Assembly (NCBI GenBank): GCA_033856195.1
Contig: JAWVFL010000067.1
Location: forward strand, 62,001-126,000
Origin: VRUE01 sp033856195
GTDB lineage: Bacteria > Actinomycetota > Thermoleophilia > Solirubrobacterales > 70-9
Length of the DNA: 64,000 nucleotides
Direction: 5' to 3'
This document shows, piece after piece, positions 46,774 through 57,098 of the stretch. The position numbers and the translations under genes are program-made. The stretch's first letter is position 1, and each line of letters starts with the position of its first letter. The notes beneath the pieces are model-generated. The model ran no database searches. It was not told the origin of the DNA and saw only the letters and a program-made list of their open reading frames with translations.

Positions 46774-48135
46774 TTGCTCACCGCGGGTGTCACCGTGGTG
46801 CTCGCGCGGCTGCTCTCGCCGGCGGACTACGGACTCTTCGCGATTGCGCTCTCGGTACAGCTCGTCGGCCAGAACCTCGCCGAGCTGGGACTTCCGGCGG
46901 CACTGGTGCGCATGCAGGAGACGCCCGCGCCCGAGTTGCAACGCGCGACAATCGGCTTCCTTCTTGCGGTCACCTCTGCGATCGTGCTCGCCTTCTTCCT
47001 GCTCGCCTTCGCGATTCTGCCGGCGCTTGATGCCTCGAGCAAGGTGCTCCAGGTCATCGCTACGACGCTGGTCGCCCTACCGATCTACGCAGCGCGGGCG
47101 GTGCCGATGGCGATGTTCGATCGCGAGCTGCGCTTTGGCCGAGTGGCCGCAGTCGAGGCGGCAGACACTGTTGGCTTCAACCTCTTCGCTCTGGCTGCGG
47201 CCCTTGCCGGGCTAGGTGTGTTCAGCCTCGCCGGAGCAGTCCCGATTGGGGCGGTCCTGGGCGCAGGCGTCGCCTGGCTCTCCCCGTCGGCGGTCCGCCT
47301 ACCGCGGTTCGAGCTGTCGCGGGTCAAGCCCCTGATCGGCTTTGGCAGCCGGGTGAGCGTCCTCGGCGTGCTCTACCTCGGTCGCGACCTCGGCTACGTG
47401 GCCCTGATCGGCGCCATCGGCGGTGCCCCGATGGCGGGCTTTTACGCGATGGCCAAGCGCCTGTTCTCGTTCCCGACCGCGCTTGCGGCCGCCGTCGCCC
47501 GGGTCATGCTGCCGACCCTGAGCCAATCCGGCGAGGAACGGCCACTCCGTACCGCCCGCATGCTCGGTCAGATCGCCCTCGTCTGCGGGCTGCCGCTGGC
47601 AGTTGTCTCCGGCGCGATCCAGCCGCTGGTCGAGGTCGTGCTCGGCCCCGAATGGCGTCCCACCACCGACATTGTGATCTTCGGTTCGCTGGCGATGCTG
47701 TTGGGAGCGAGCATCGCCTCGCCGATCAACAGCTACTGCCTTGCCGAGGGGAAGCCCAACCCACTGGTGCTGGCCATAAGCGTGGAGCTCCTCATCGGCT
47801 TTGCCCTGGCGGCGGCGCTGATGGGAGCCCTCGACGAGACTGGGATCGGCATCGCGATGTCGGTTGGGTCGGCAGCCGCGGCCGCGATTCTGCTGCGTGC
47901 CGTGGAGCCCGAGGTCAGGGCGGGGGCCGTGACGGTCGCCAAGGTCGTGGCGATCACCGCGGTGGCCATCGCCGCTGGACAGCTGCTGCCGGTCTCCAAC
48001 GACGCCTTGGGATTGCTGATAGCTCTGTGCGCGAGTGGCCTTGCCTGGCTTGCATTGGCCGCAGTGATCGCACGCGCCGAGATGGGCCGGGTGCTGGGAA
48101 TGGTCCGCTCGGTCCTGCCAGGATCCGCGCGATGA
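46774..48135 (+). CDS. Lipopolysaccharide-type flippase (Wzx/MOP family), paralogue 1
   Basis: At least 453 residues with about 14 TM segments of the MOP superfamily, moving lipid-linked repeat units across the membrane. Typical start LLTAGVTVVLARLLSPADYGLFAIA and GFYAMAKRLFSFPTALAAAVARVMLP. It is a close paralogue of the gene at 52772. TTG 46774 is the first canonical start codon in this frame, but the frame is open upstream and encodes SAARGVSVLVGRTLGFQ, which matches the paralogue AARGVAILVGRTLSLQ. So translation probably begins further upstream at a non-standard codon, e.g. ATA 46651, which overlaps the previous stop as ATAG. The next gene overlaps by ATGA. Confidence 0.85.
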   Translation: MLTAGVTVVLARLLSPADYGLFAIALSVQLVGQNLAELGLPAALVRMQETPAPELQRATIGFLLAVTSAIVLAFFLLAFAILPALDASSKVLQVIATTLVALPIYAARAVPMAMFDRELRFGRVAAVEAADTVGFNLFALAAALAGLGVFSLAGAVPIGAVLGAGVAWLSPSAVRLPRFELSRVKPLIGFGSRVSVLGVLYLGRDLGYVALIGAIGGAPMAGFYAMAKRLFSFPTALAAAVARVMLPTLSQSGEERPLRTARMLGQIALVCGLPLAVVSGAIQPLVEVVLGPEWRPTTDIVIFGSLAMLLGASIASPINSYCLAEGKPNPLVLAISVELLIGFALAAALMGALDETGIGIAMSVGSAAAAAILLRAVEPEVRAGAVTVAKVVAITAVAIAAGQLLPVSNDALGLLIALCASGLAWLALAAVIARAEMGRVLGMVRSVLPGSAR

Positions 48136-49070
48136 CCCCCCGGACCCCAACGGTCTACATCCCCACGCTGAACGGTGGGGAGAACCTGCGGCGCTGCCTC
48201 GAGTCGCTCGAACACCAGACGCACGTGCCCCATGTCGTAGTCGCGGACAACGGCGAGGGGGAAGGCAGTGCAGCCCTGCTCAACGAGCGTTTCCCGGCGG
48301 TTACGCGGGTCGGCTTTGGCCGCAACCTCGGCTTCGGCAACGCCCTCAACCGCGTCATACGCGAGGCCGGCGAGGGACCGATCGTCCTGCTCAACGACGA
48401 CGCCGTTGCCGAGCCGGAGATGATCGCGAGCCTTGCCGTCGACAGCGGTGGAGCAGAGATGGTCGCGGCCGTCCTGCTCAGCGAAAGGGACCCCGGGCGC
48501 ATCGACTCGGCCGGGGTCACGGTCGACCAGACGCTGATGGCGTTCGATTACCTCTGCGGGGCGCCCGCCGATCGGGTCGAGAACGCGGCCCACCCGCTGG
48601 GCCCAACCGGCGGTGCGGCCCTCTACGATCGGGACGCCTTCAACGCGGTCGGCGGCTTCGACGAGCGCATCTTCCTCTACTACGAGGACGTCGACCTCGC
48701 CCTGAGAATGCGGGCCGAGGGGGCGCGCTGCGTGCTTTCGCCGCGGGCGCGCGCGATCCACGGCTACTCGCTGACCCTCGGCGCACGCAGCGCCCGCAAG
48801 TACGCGATGACCGGCTGGAGCCGCGGCTACCTCTTGCGCCGCTACGGCGTCATGTCGCGACCCTCGACCGCCCTGCAAGCCCTCGGCCGTGAGCTGGTCG
48901 TCTGCACCGGACAGCTCGTGCGTGACCGCACGCTCGCCGGGGCGCGCGGCAGACTCAGGGGATGGCGGGACGGGAGTGGCCTCCCCGCACACGAGCTCGC
49001 GCCGGACACCGTGACCGAGCTGAGCCTGCGTCAGGCGCTCGCCTTGCGCAGCGGCGGCCACGGCGCCTGA
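48132..49070 (+). CDS. Family 2 glycosyltransferase
   Basis: 312 residues. TVYIPTLNGGENLRRCLESL, VVVADNGEGEGSAALLNERF, metal site VLLNDDAVAEPEMIA, and GGAALYDRDAFNAVGGFDERIFLYYEDVDLALRMRAEGA as acceptor/base segment. A C-terminal ~70-residue Arg-rich helical region follows. The overall form matches rhamnosyltransferase-type GT2 enzymes such as those at 37504 and 42664. It overlaps the flippase gene by ATGA. Confidence 0.9.
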   Translation: MTPRTPTVYIPTLNGGENLRRCLESLEHQTHVPHVVVADNGEGEGSAALLNERFPAVTRVGFGRNLGFGNALNRVIREAGEGPIVLLNDDAVAEPEMIASLAVDSGGAEMVAAVLLSERDPGRIDSAGVTVDQTLMAFDYLCGAPADRVENAAHPLGPTGGAALYDRDAFNAVGGFDERIFLYYEDVDLALRMRAEGARCVLSPRARAIHGYSLTLGARSARKYAMTGWSRGYLLRRYGVMSRPSTALQALGRELVVCTGQLVRDRTLAGARGRLRGWRDGSGLPAHELAPDTVTELSLRQALALRSGGHGA

Positions 49071-49074
49071 AAAG

Positions 49075-50007
49075 ATGGCCGCTGCCATGAGCCAACCTTC
49101 AGACCTCCCGCTCGTCTCCGTGGTCACCGCGGCGCTCGACCCGCCGCTCGACAAGCTCGCTCGCTGCATCGAGAGCGTGCAGGCACAGGCGTACCCGCGC
49201 ATCGAGCACGTCGTCGTCGATGGAGGCTCGACCAACGGCGCCCTCGACGTCCTCGGCGAGCACGGCCACATCCGCTGGATCTCCGAGCCCGATCGCGGCC
49301 AGTGCGACGCGATGAACAAGGCGATCTTCAAGCAGTCGACCGGGGACTTGATCGTCTGGCTCAACGCCGACGACGTGCTCTACCCCGACTCGGTAGAGCA
49401 CGCCGCCTCTTTCTTCCGCCAGGACACAGCACTGGGCTGGGTCTATGGAGACCTCGACGTCGACCGGCGCGGCCACCGCCATGTGATCCGGCCGCCGGAA
49501 AAGGCCTCGCGCGAGGCACTCGACTTCAACAACATCGGGCTCATCGCCCCGGGCACGATGTTCGCCCGCTGGGCACTCGAGAAGGTGGGCAATCTCGACG
49601 AGGACTTTCACATGGAGATGGACCTCGACCTCTCGTTGCGGCTGCTCGAGGCCGGCGTTCCCTCCCGCTACACCCCGCGCACGCTGGCCTTGCTCGAGAT
49701 CTACGACGGCACCAAGAGCGGTGAGGTGCCGAAGCGCGACATCGCCCTCGAGCGGCACAACATCTACCTGAAGCACGGCATGTTCCAACAGGCCGGAGCG
49801 GCGCTGGCACTGGCCGGCCGCTACGAGGTCTCCGAAGAGATCGAGGAGGCCCTGAGTGAGGGGCGCTACAAGGACGCCTCTGCGGCCGCGGCAACTGGCC
49901 TCCGGTTCATGCCCTCAATTCTCGAGCGCCATCGGATCTCGTTCTGGCTGACGCGGCTCTTCCCGCGCGCGATGCGCTTGGTCAAGCAACGGCTGAGGCG
50001 GATATAG
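49075..50007 (+). CDS. Family 2 glycosyltransferase
   Basis: 310 residues. LVSVVTAALDPPLDKLARCIESV, RIEHVVVDGGSTNGALDVL, then DAMNKAIFKQSTGDLIVWLNADDVLYPDSVEHA with the ADD metal site; EDFHMEMDLDLSLRLLEAG takes the acceptor position. It has the WcaA/PgaC-like layout of short GT2 enzymes without TM segments. ATG 49087 is an alternative start. Donor unknown. Three bases separate it from the following FkbM gene, so it is probably cotranscribed. Confidence 0.88.
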   Translation: MAAAMSQPSDLPLVSVVTAALDPPLDKLARCIESVQAQAYPRIEHVVVDGGSTNGALDVLGEHGHIRWISEPDRGQCDAMNKAIFKQSTGDLIVWLNADDVLYPDSVEHAASFFRQDTALGWVYGDLDVDRRGHRHVIRPPEKASREALDFNNIGLIAPGTMFARWALEKVGNLDEDFHMEMDLDLSLRLLEAGVPSRYTPRTLALLEIYDGTKSGEVPKRDIALERHNIYLKHGMFQQAGAALALAGRYEVSEEIEEALSEGRYKDASAAAATGLRFMPSILERHRISFWLTRLFPRAMRLVKQRLRRI

Positions 50008-50009
50008 GG

Positions 50010-50763
50010 ATGTCGAAACGCTCGCCATCGGATCGAGTGAAGTCGCTGCTCAAGCGCACCCTCACGCGGCTGGACGTACATGCCGGCAGGCACCGCAACA
50101 CACTGGCGGGGACGAGGGAGGCAATTCTGCGAAACGGCGGCGTGGACCTGGTTATCGATGTTGGCGCGCACGCCGGTGAGTACGGCACGGCCCTGCGAGC
50201 CAGTCGCTACAAGGGTGAGATCGCCTCCTTCGAGCCGGTCGCCAGGCAGTTCGAGCGGCTTCTCTCCGCTGCGGCCGGCGATCCCTCCTGGGCATGCCAC
50301 AACCGCGCCGCGGGTGGCCGCGCCGGAACAGCCGAGATCAACGTCTCCGGCAACGACGGCTTCAGCAGCTCGCTGTTGGCGATGGCGAAGGCGCACCAGC
50401 TGGCCGTCACCGACTCGCGCTACGAGCGCACTGAGAAGATCCAGATTGCGAGGCTCGACGACGAGCTCGCCGGCTTTTCCGCAGCCACCAGGCACGCCTA
50501 TCTCAAGGTGGACACACAGGGATTCGAGCACGAAGTAATCGCCGGCGCCTCGGCTGTCCTACCCGGTTGCGCCGCCGTGGAGCTGGAGCTCTCTCTCACC
50601 CCGCTGTATGAGGGCCAGCTGCTGATTGGGGAGATGATTGAGCTAATGCGCAGCCGCGGCTTCCATCCGACGCATCTCGAGCCCGAGTTCGTCGACCCCG
50701 AGAGCGGCGAGCTGCTGCAGGTGAACGGCCTCTTCCGGCCTTCTGAAAGGATCAGCGCAGCCA

Positions 50764-50774
<11 letters not shown>
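50010..50774 (+). CDS. FkbM-family methyltransferase
   Basis: A 254-residue SAM-dependent O-methyltransferase. SAM motif VDLVIDVGAHAGEYGTALRASRYKGEIASFEPVARQFERL with the post-I acidic residue in FEP, then HNRAAGGRAGTAEINVSGNDGFSSSLL, and the FkbM hallmark AYLKVDTQGFEHEVIAGA. Such enzymes methylate sugar hydroxyls, often capping the non-reducing end of glycans. The next gene (gmd) overlaps its end by 11 bases. Target sugar unknown. Confidence 0.9.
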
Positions 50775-51777
<1,003 letters not shown>

Positions 51778-52734
51778 GTGGCCGAGCGGGAGCCGCAAGC
51801 CGACTTCTGGCGGGGCAGGAACGTCGTCGTCACCGGTGGCGCCGGCTTTCTCGGCAAGCCCACGGTTCGCCTATTGGGCGAGCTCGGCGCCGAGGTGCGC
51901 GTGTCGCGCTCGGCCGAGCACGACCTCACCGATCCCGTCGCCTGCCGCGAGGCGCTGTCCGGAGCGGAGGTCGTCCTCCACCTTGCCGCCAACGTGGGCG
52001 GCATCGGCTACAACCGCCGCAACCCGGCGCCGCTGGTGCGCGACAACATGGCGATGGGCCTCAACGTGTTCGAGGCCTGCCGGGAGCTGGGTATCGACAA
52101 GCTGGTCGCGGCCTGTTCGGTCTGCGCGTACCCGAAGCACACCCCTGTCCCGTTCAAGGAGGACGACCTCTGGAGCGGCTTCCCGGAGGAGTCAAACGCT
52201 CCCTACGGCCTCGCCAAGAAGATGCTGATCGTCCTCTCCGACTCCTACCGGCGCCAGTACGGGCTCGACTCCTGCGTGCCCGTGATCGCCAATCTCTACG
52301 GGCCCGACGACAACTTCGACCTCGAGGACTCGCACGTGATCGCGGCGATGATCCACAAGTACGTTGCCGCCACGGAGCATGGCGATTCCGAGGTGGTCCT
52401 CTGGGGCACCGGTGAGCCCTCGCGCGAGTTCCTCTACGTCGACGACGCCGCGCGGGCACTGCTGCTGGCCGCCGAGCACGCCGACTTCTCGGAGCCCTTC
52501 AACGTCGGCACCGGTATCGAGACCAAGATCCGCGATCTGGCAGCGCTCGTCGCGGCTGCGACCGGGTTCGCCGGCGAGGCCGTCTGGGACACTTCGCGGC
52601 CCGACGGCCAGCCGGTTCGCTACCTCGACGTCAGCAGGGCACAAGAGCTGATCGGCTTCAGAGCTCGCATGCCGCTGGAAGAGGGCATCGAGCGCACGGT
52701 CGCCTCCTTCCGGGCCTCGCCGGCACTGAGCTGA
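51778..52734 (+). CDS. fcl: GDP-L-fucose synthase-like epimerase/reductase
   Basis: 318 residues, GTG start directly after gmd. GGAGFLGKPTVRLLGELGAEVRV binds NADP. HDLTDPVACREAL, VLHLAANVGGIGYNRRNPAPLVRDN, and the active site SVCAYPKHTPVPFKEDDLW with Cys and NAPYGLAKK (YxxxK) correspond to the Fcl/WcaG Cys-Tyr-Lys set. With Gmd it would make GDP-L-fucose. The surrounding motif differs somewhat from E. coli Fcl, so GDP-rhamnose or another GDP-6-deoxyhexose is possible. Confidence 0.88.
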   Translation: MAEREPQADFWRGRNVVVTGGAGFLGKPTVRLLGELGAEVRVSRSAEHDLTDPVACREALSGAEVVLHLAANVGGIGYNRRNPAPLVRDNMAMGLNVFEACRELGIDKLVAACSVCAYPKHTPVPFKEDDLWSGFPEESNAPYGLAKKMLIVLSDSYRRQYGLDSCVPVIANLYGPDDNFDLEDSHVIAAMIHKYVAATEHGDSEVVLWGTGEPSREFLYVDDAARALLLAAEHADFSEPFNVGTGIETKIRDLAALVAAATGFAGEAVWDTSRPDGQPVRYLDVSRAQELIGFRARMPLEEGIERTVASFRASPALS

Positions 52735-52771
52735 TGGCGGCCCGGCGAGCGGCCGGGGCGGGAAGTTGACC

Positions 52772-54250
52772 GTGAGCGACGAGGCAACCCCGCCACTGAA
52801 CGTCACCGCGGCACGCGGGGTCGCGATCCTCGTTGGGCGCACGCTCAGCCTGCAGCTACTCACGGCTGGCGTGACCCTCGTCCTTGCGCGGCTGCTCTCG
52901 CCGGCGGACTACGGGCTCTTCGCGATCGCGGCGGCGGCGCAGGCACTGGCGCAGGCGGCCAGCGGAGTGGGGCTGAGCGCGGCGTTGATCCGGCTGAGCG
53001 ACGATCCAGCTGCTGCGCAGCAGCGCTCGGTGACGGGCTTCCTCTTCGTCACCGGCCTCGGCTTCGCGGCGGCTGCCACCGCCCTCGCCTTCGCCGGCCT
53101 GCCGGCACTCGGTCTCGAGGGTGAAGCGCTGAAGGTCACCGCCGTCGCCACGCTGGCGATCCCGATCTACGCGATCCGCGCCGTGCCGATGGTGATGCTC
53201 GAGCGGCATCTCAACTTCGGCCGGGTTGCCGCGGTCGAGACGGCGGAGACGCTCGGGTTCAACGTCTTCGCGCTCGCGGCGGCACTGGCCGGCCTCGGGG
53301 CCTTCAGCCTGGCCGGCGCGATCCCACTGGCCGCCCTGGCGGGTGCCGGTGTTGCCAGATCGCTCGGGGGTGCCGCGCCGGGTCTCAGCTTCGACTTCGC
53401 GCCGGTGCGCCCGCTGGCTCATTTCGGCCTGCGGGCAAGCGGCCTGCGCCTCGGCACCCTCGCCAAGGGGCTGGGCTTCGTCACCTTGGTTAGCGCGATC
53501 GGCGGCACTTCGGTAACCGGCTTCTACGCCATGGCCGAACGCCTCTTCACCGTCCCCACCGCTCTCGCTTCCGCGGTCCAGCGGGTTTCCTTCCCGGCTC
53601 TGGCGCGGTCGGCGGCCGAACGGCCACGCCGGGCCGCCCGGGCAACGGTGCTCTCGGCCGCGCTGGCGAGCCTGCCGCTTGCGCTGCTCGCCGGTGCCTC
53701 GCACGCGCTGGTGACGGTCCTGCTCGGTGACCGCTGGCTGCCGACCGTCGACCTCGTCCTGACGGCGGCTCCGGGGATGCTGCTGAGTGCTAGCGCGATT
53801 CCCGCGATGACGGGGCTGGCGCTATCGGAGGGCCGTGCCCGGGGACCGTTCATCGCCGTGGGCGGCTCGGCGGTCGTGTTGGCCGGCGTAAGTGCCGTGG
53901 CCATTCCGGGCCTGGATACGGCCGGAGTCGGCATCGCCCTCAGCGCCAGCGCGGTGGCGACCGTGGGGATCCTTGGCCTCCACGCCGATCGCGAGATGCG
54001 CACGGCCGGGGCACCGGTTGCACGGGCGCTCGTGGTTGGCGCGATAGCGGCCGCGGCCGGTTATCTCCTGCCCGTGCCGGAATCGGTCGCCGGGCTCCTG
54101 CTGCGACTCGGCCTTACCGGGGCCGTCTGGGCCGGCCTCGGAGCGTTGGTAATGCGTCCGGAGCTGCCGGCCGCCCTGAAGATTGCCTGGCCGATCCTGC
54201 CGGAGAGGCTGAGGGCGACGGTGGCACGCTACCGGGGCGGCCACATGTAG
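52772..54250 (+). CDS. Lipopolysaccharide-type flippase (Wzx/MOP family), paralogue 2
   Basis: About 492 residues with ~14 TM segments, from GTG 52772 (GGAA eight bases upstream; TTG 52766 also possible). Conserved start AARGVAILVGRTLSLQLLTAGVTLVLARLLSPADYGLFAIA. Internal GFYAMAERLFTVPTALASAVQRVSFPALARSAAERPRRAAR matches the paralogue at 46774. The two share gene-long similarity, pointing to an old duplication inside the locus, perhaps one flippase per glycan. Long antisense ORFs here are shadow. Confidence 0.92.
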   Translation: MSDEATPPLNVTAARGVAILVGRTLSLQLLTAGVTLVLARLLSPADYGLFAIAAAAQALAQAASGVGLSAALIRLSDDPAAAQQRSVTGFLFVTGLGFAAAATALAFAGLPALGLEGEALKVTAVATLAIPIYAIRAVPMVMLERHLNFGRVAAVETAETLGFNVFALAAALAGLGAFSLAGAIPLAALAGAGVARSLGGAAPGLSFDFAPVRPLAHFGLRASGLRLGTLAKGLGFVTLVSAIGGTSVTGFYAMAERLFTVPTALASAVQRVSFPALARSAAERPRRAARATVLSAALASLPLALLAGASHALVTVLLGDRWLPTVDLVLTAAPGMLLSASAIPAMTGLALSEGRARGPFIAVGGSAVVLAGVSAVAIPGLDTAGVGIALSASAVATVGILGLHADREMRTAGAPVARALVVGAIAAAAGYLLPVPESVAGLLLRLGLTGAVWAGLGALVMRPELPAALKIAWPILPERLRATVARYRGGHM

Positions 54251-54286
54251 TCTGGCGCAGCCGGCAGGGGCCGGCCGCGGCAAAAG

Positions 54287-54931
54287 ATGAACTTCGAACG
54301 CCTCTACGCATACCGCTTTCGCGATATCGACCAGGCTGCCCGCCTGCGGGTCTGGGAAGCCATCGCTCCCCACGTCCATGGCCTGATGGGCTCGCCCCAG
54401 ATAGTGCTCGACCCGGCCGCCGGCCGCGGCGAGTTCATCGGCTCGATCCCGGCGGCGGAGCGCTGGGCGGTCGACGAGGTCGCCTACTCCGAGGCCGAGC
54501 AGACCGCCGGCGTCAAAGTCGTCACCGCGAGCATCATGGACGCCGACCTCCCCGACGGGCACTTCGACGGCGTCTACGCCTCCAACTTCCTCGAGCACCT
54601 GCACGACCAGGAGGCGATCGCCCAGTTCCTCGAAAAGATGCGGGAGGCGATGAAGCCCGGCGGGCGGATCGCGATCATGGGGCCGAACTACCGCTACTGC
54701 GCGAAGGAGTACTGGGACTGCGCCGACCACTACGTCGCGCTCACCCACGTCGCCATCGCCGAGCACCTCTACGCGGCCGGCTTCGAGCCCGAGCGGGTCA
54801 TCCCCCGCTACCTGCCCTACTCGTTCCGGGGCATCCTGCCCCCCTCGCAGCCCCTCACCGGCCTGTACCTGAAGATGCCGCTCGCCTGGAAGCTGCTCGG
54901 CAAGCAGTTCCTGGTGATCGGCCGCCGCTGA
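54287..54931 (+). CDS. SAM-dependent class I methyltransferase
   Basis: A 214-residue methyltransferase. The SAM site reads QIVLDPAAGRGEFIGSIPAAERWAVDEV, where Pro-Ala-Ala-Gly-x-Gly replaces the usual DxGxGxG, followed by VKVVTASIMDADLPDGHFDGVYASNFLEHL (motif IV with Asn-Phe-Leu-Glu-His) and MREAMKPGGRIAIMGPNYRYC. Substrate is probably a nucleotide sugar or glycan. It starts a four-gene cassette with two epimerases and a DPM-like glycosyltransferase. Confidence 0.88.
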   Translation: MNFERLYAYRFRDIDQAARLRVWEAIAPHVHGLMGSPQIVLDPAAGRGEFIGSIPAAERWAVDEVAYSEAEQTAGVKVVTASIMDADLPDGHFDGVYASNFLEHLHDQEAIAQFLEKMREAMKPGGRIAIMGPNYRYCAKEYWDCADHYVALTHVAIAEHLYAAGFEPERVIPRYLPYSFRGILPPSQPLTGLYLKMPLAWKLLGKQFLVIGRR

Positions 54932-54934
54932 GCT

Positions 54935-56002
54935 GTGCGCGTCCTGGTCACAGGGGGCGCCGGCTTCGTCGGCGGCAACCTCGTCGTCGCCCTCGCCGGG
55001 CGCCACCCGGACTGGAAAATCGTCGCCCTCGACAACCTGATGCGGCGCGGCTCGGAGCTGAACCTGGCCCGGCTGCGCGACGCCGGCGTCGAATTCGTCC
55101 ACGGCGACGTGCGCGAGCCCTCCGACCTGGCCGCGGCCGGGCCCTTCGACGCGATGGTCGAGTGCTCGGCCGAGCCCTCCGTCCTGGCCGGCTTCGCCGA
55201 CACCTCCTACTCGGTCCAGACCAACCTGCTCGGCGCCTTCAACTGCCTCGAGCGGGCGCGGGCCGAGGAGGCGTTCGTCGTCTTCCTCTCGACCAGCCGC
55301 GTCTACCCGGTGGCCCCGCAGCTGGAGCTGGTGCTGGAGGAGGAGGCAACCCGCTTCGAGCTCGCCGAGTCTCAACCGGTCACCGGCGCCGGCCCGGTCG
55401 GGATCTCGGAGGAGTTCCCGATGGCGGGAGCACGCACCCTCTACGGCGCGACCAAGCTCTCGGCCGAGTTGCTGATCGAGGAGTACGCCGACGCCTTCGG
55501 CCTGCGCGCTGTGACCAACCGCTGCGGCGTGATCGCCGGGCCCTGGCAGATGGGCAAGGTCGACCAGGGCGTCTTCTCCTGGTGGCTGCTCAGCCATCTC
55601 TTCGGCCGGCCGCTGACCTACATCGGCTACGGCGGCTCGGGCAAGCAGGTGCGCGACCTGCTCCACGTCGACGACCTGATCGACCTCGTCGATGAGCAGC
55701 TGGCAAACCCCGAGCGCTGGAGCGGCGCCGTCGCCAACGTCGGCGGCGGCCGCGAGTGCAGCCTCTCGCTGCTGGAGACGACCGCGCTCTGCCGCGAGCT
55801 GACCGGCAACGAGGTGCCGATCGGGACCGAGGTCGAGACCCGCCCGGGCGACGTTCCGGTCTACCTGAGCGACTGCGGGCGGCTGCATTCTCTAACCTCG
55901 TGGCGCCCGCGCCGCGGGGCGCGTGACGTCCTCGTCGACCTGCTCGCCTGGTCGACAGAGCACGAGGACGAGTTGCGCGTGGCACTTGGTTTCGAACGAT
56001 AG
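54935..56002 (+). CDS. NAD-dependent sugar epimerase/dehydratase (CDP-tyvelose-epimerase-like), first of a pair
   Basis: 355 residues, GTG start. VTGGAGFVGGNLVVALAGRHPDWKIVALDNLMRRGSELNLARL is the NAD-binding start. FVHGDVREPSDL, STSRVYPVAP, and ARTLYGATKLSAELLIEEYADAF (YxxxK) follow, then NRCGVIAGPWQMGKVDQGVFSWWLLSHLFGRPLTYIGYGG and VRDLLHVDDLIDLV. The W/Q-rich stretch is characteristic of the CDP-paratose/tyvelose 2-epimerase branch. Exact sugar unknown. Paralogue of the next gene, 22 bases downstream. Confidence 0.87.
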   Translation: MRVLVTGGAGFVGGNLVVALAGRHPDWKIVALDNLMRRGSELNLARLRDAGVEFVHGDVREPSDLAAAGPFDAMVECSAEPSVLAGFADTSYSVQTNLLGAFNCLERARAEEAFVVFLSTSRVYPVAPQLELVLEEEATRFELAESQPVTGAGPVGISEEFPMAGARTLYGATKLSAELLIEEYADAFGLRAVTNRCGVIAGPWQMGKVDQGVFSWWLLSHLFGRPLTYIGYGGSGKQVRDLLHVDDLIDLVDEQLANPERWSGAVANVGGGRECSLSLLETTALCRELTGNEVPIGTEVETRPGDVPVYLSDCGRLHSLTSWRPRRGARDVLVDLLAWSTEHEDELRVALGFER

Positions 56003-56024
56003 CCAAAGGGGGCACCAGAAAGCG

Positions 56025-57098
56025 ATGCCAAAGGCGATAGTCACGGGTTCCGGGGGCCTGATCGGCTCCGAGTCGGCGACCAGGCTGGTCGAGGCCGGCT
56101 ACGACGTGGTCGGGATCGAGAACGACACGCGGGCCGAGCTCTTCGGCCCCGAGGCTTCCACCGCGCACGTCACCGAGCGGCTCAACAGCGAGCTGAGCGA
56201 GTTCCGCACCGCCGACCTCGACATCCGCGACGCCGGCGGCATCGACCGGATCTTCGCCGAGGCCGGCGAGCAGATCGAGCTCGTCGTCCACACCGCGGCT
56301 CAGCCCTCACACGACTGGGCGGCGAGCGACCCCCAAGCCGACTTCGGCATCAATGCCAACGGCACGCTCAACCTGCTCGAGGCGACCCGGAAGCACTGCC
56401 CGAGCGCCACCTTCGTCTTCACCTCGACCAACAAGGTCTACGGCGACACCCCGAACCGCCTGCCGTTGGAGGACCTCGAGACCCGCCTGGAGCTGCCCGA
56501 GGACCACGAGTGGTTCGGCGGCATCGACACGACGATGTCGATCGACTCCACCCTGCACTCGCTCTTCGGCGCCTCCAAGGCGGCCGCCGATCTGCTCGTC
56601 CAGGAGTACGGGCGCTACTTCGACATGCCCACGGTCTGCTTCCGCGCCGGCTGCCTCACCGGTCCCAACCACGCCGGCGCCCAGCTGCACGGCTTCCTCG
56701 CCTACCTGATGAAGTGCACCGTCACCGGCGACCCCTACACCGTCTTGGGCTACGACGGCAAGCAGGTGCGCGACAACCTGCACAGCGCCGATCTCGTCGA
56801 TGCCTTCCTCCTCTTCCACGGCAAGCCGAGTGCCGCCGCGGTCTACAACATCGGCGGCGGCCGCGGCAACGCCTGCTCGATGCTGGAGGCGATCGAGATC
56901 TGCGAGCGAATCGCCGGACGCGAGCTGGGCTGGGAGATGAGCGAGGAGGCGCGGATCGGCGACCACCGCTGGTGGATCAGCGACCTCGACGAGTTCGGCT
57001 CCGAGTACGGCGGCTGGCGGCCCCAGCGCGACCTCGAGACGATTCTGCGCGAGATCTACGAGGCAAACGCCGAGCGCTGGATCTCCGCGCCCGCATGA
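56025..57098 (+). CDS. NAD-dependent sugar epimerase/dehydratase (CDP-tyvelose-epimerase-like), second of a pair
   Basis: 357 residues from ATG 56025. AIVTGSGGLIGSESATRLVEAGYDVVGIENDTRAELFG is the NAD site. LVVHTAAQPSHDWAASDPQADFGINANGTLNLLEATRKH, FTSTNKVYGDTPNRLPLEDLETRLELPEDHEWFGG, SLFGASKAAADLLVQEYGRYF and RAGCLTGPNHAGAQLHGFLAYLMKC match the CDP-paratose 2-epimerase family. The usual catalytic Tyr of YxxxK is replaced by Phe (FGASK), so the mechanism may differ from the partner enzyme. The next gene overlaps by ATGA. Confidence 0.88.
   Translation: MPKAIVTGSGGLIGSESATRLVEAGYDVVGIENDTRAELFGPEASTAHVTERLNSELSEFRTADLDIRDAGGIDRIFAEAGEQIELVVHTAAQPSHDWAASDPQADFGINANGTLNLLEATRKHCPSATFVFTSTNKVYGDTPNRLPLEDLETRLELPEDHEWFGGIDTTMSIDSTLHSLFGASKAAADLLVQEYGRYFDMPTVCFRAGCLTGPNHAGAQLHGFLAYLMKCTVTGDPYTVLGYDGKQVRDNLHSADLVDAFLLFHGKPSAAAVYNIGGGRGNACSMLEAIEICERIAGRELGWEMSEEARIGDHRWWISDLDEFGSEYGGWRPQRDLETILREIYEANAERWISAPA

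Noticed and set aside
53822..55888. A 688-codon minus-strand ORF across flippase 2, methyltransferase and epimerase genes
   Set aside because: It spans three well-supported plus-strand genes and shows only low-complexity Arg/Gly/Asp-rich sequence.
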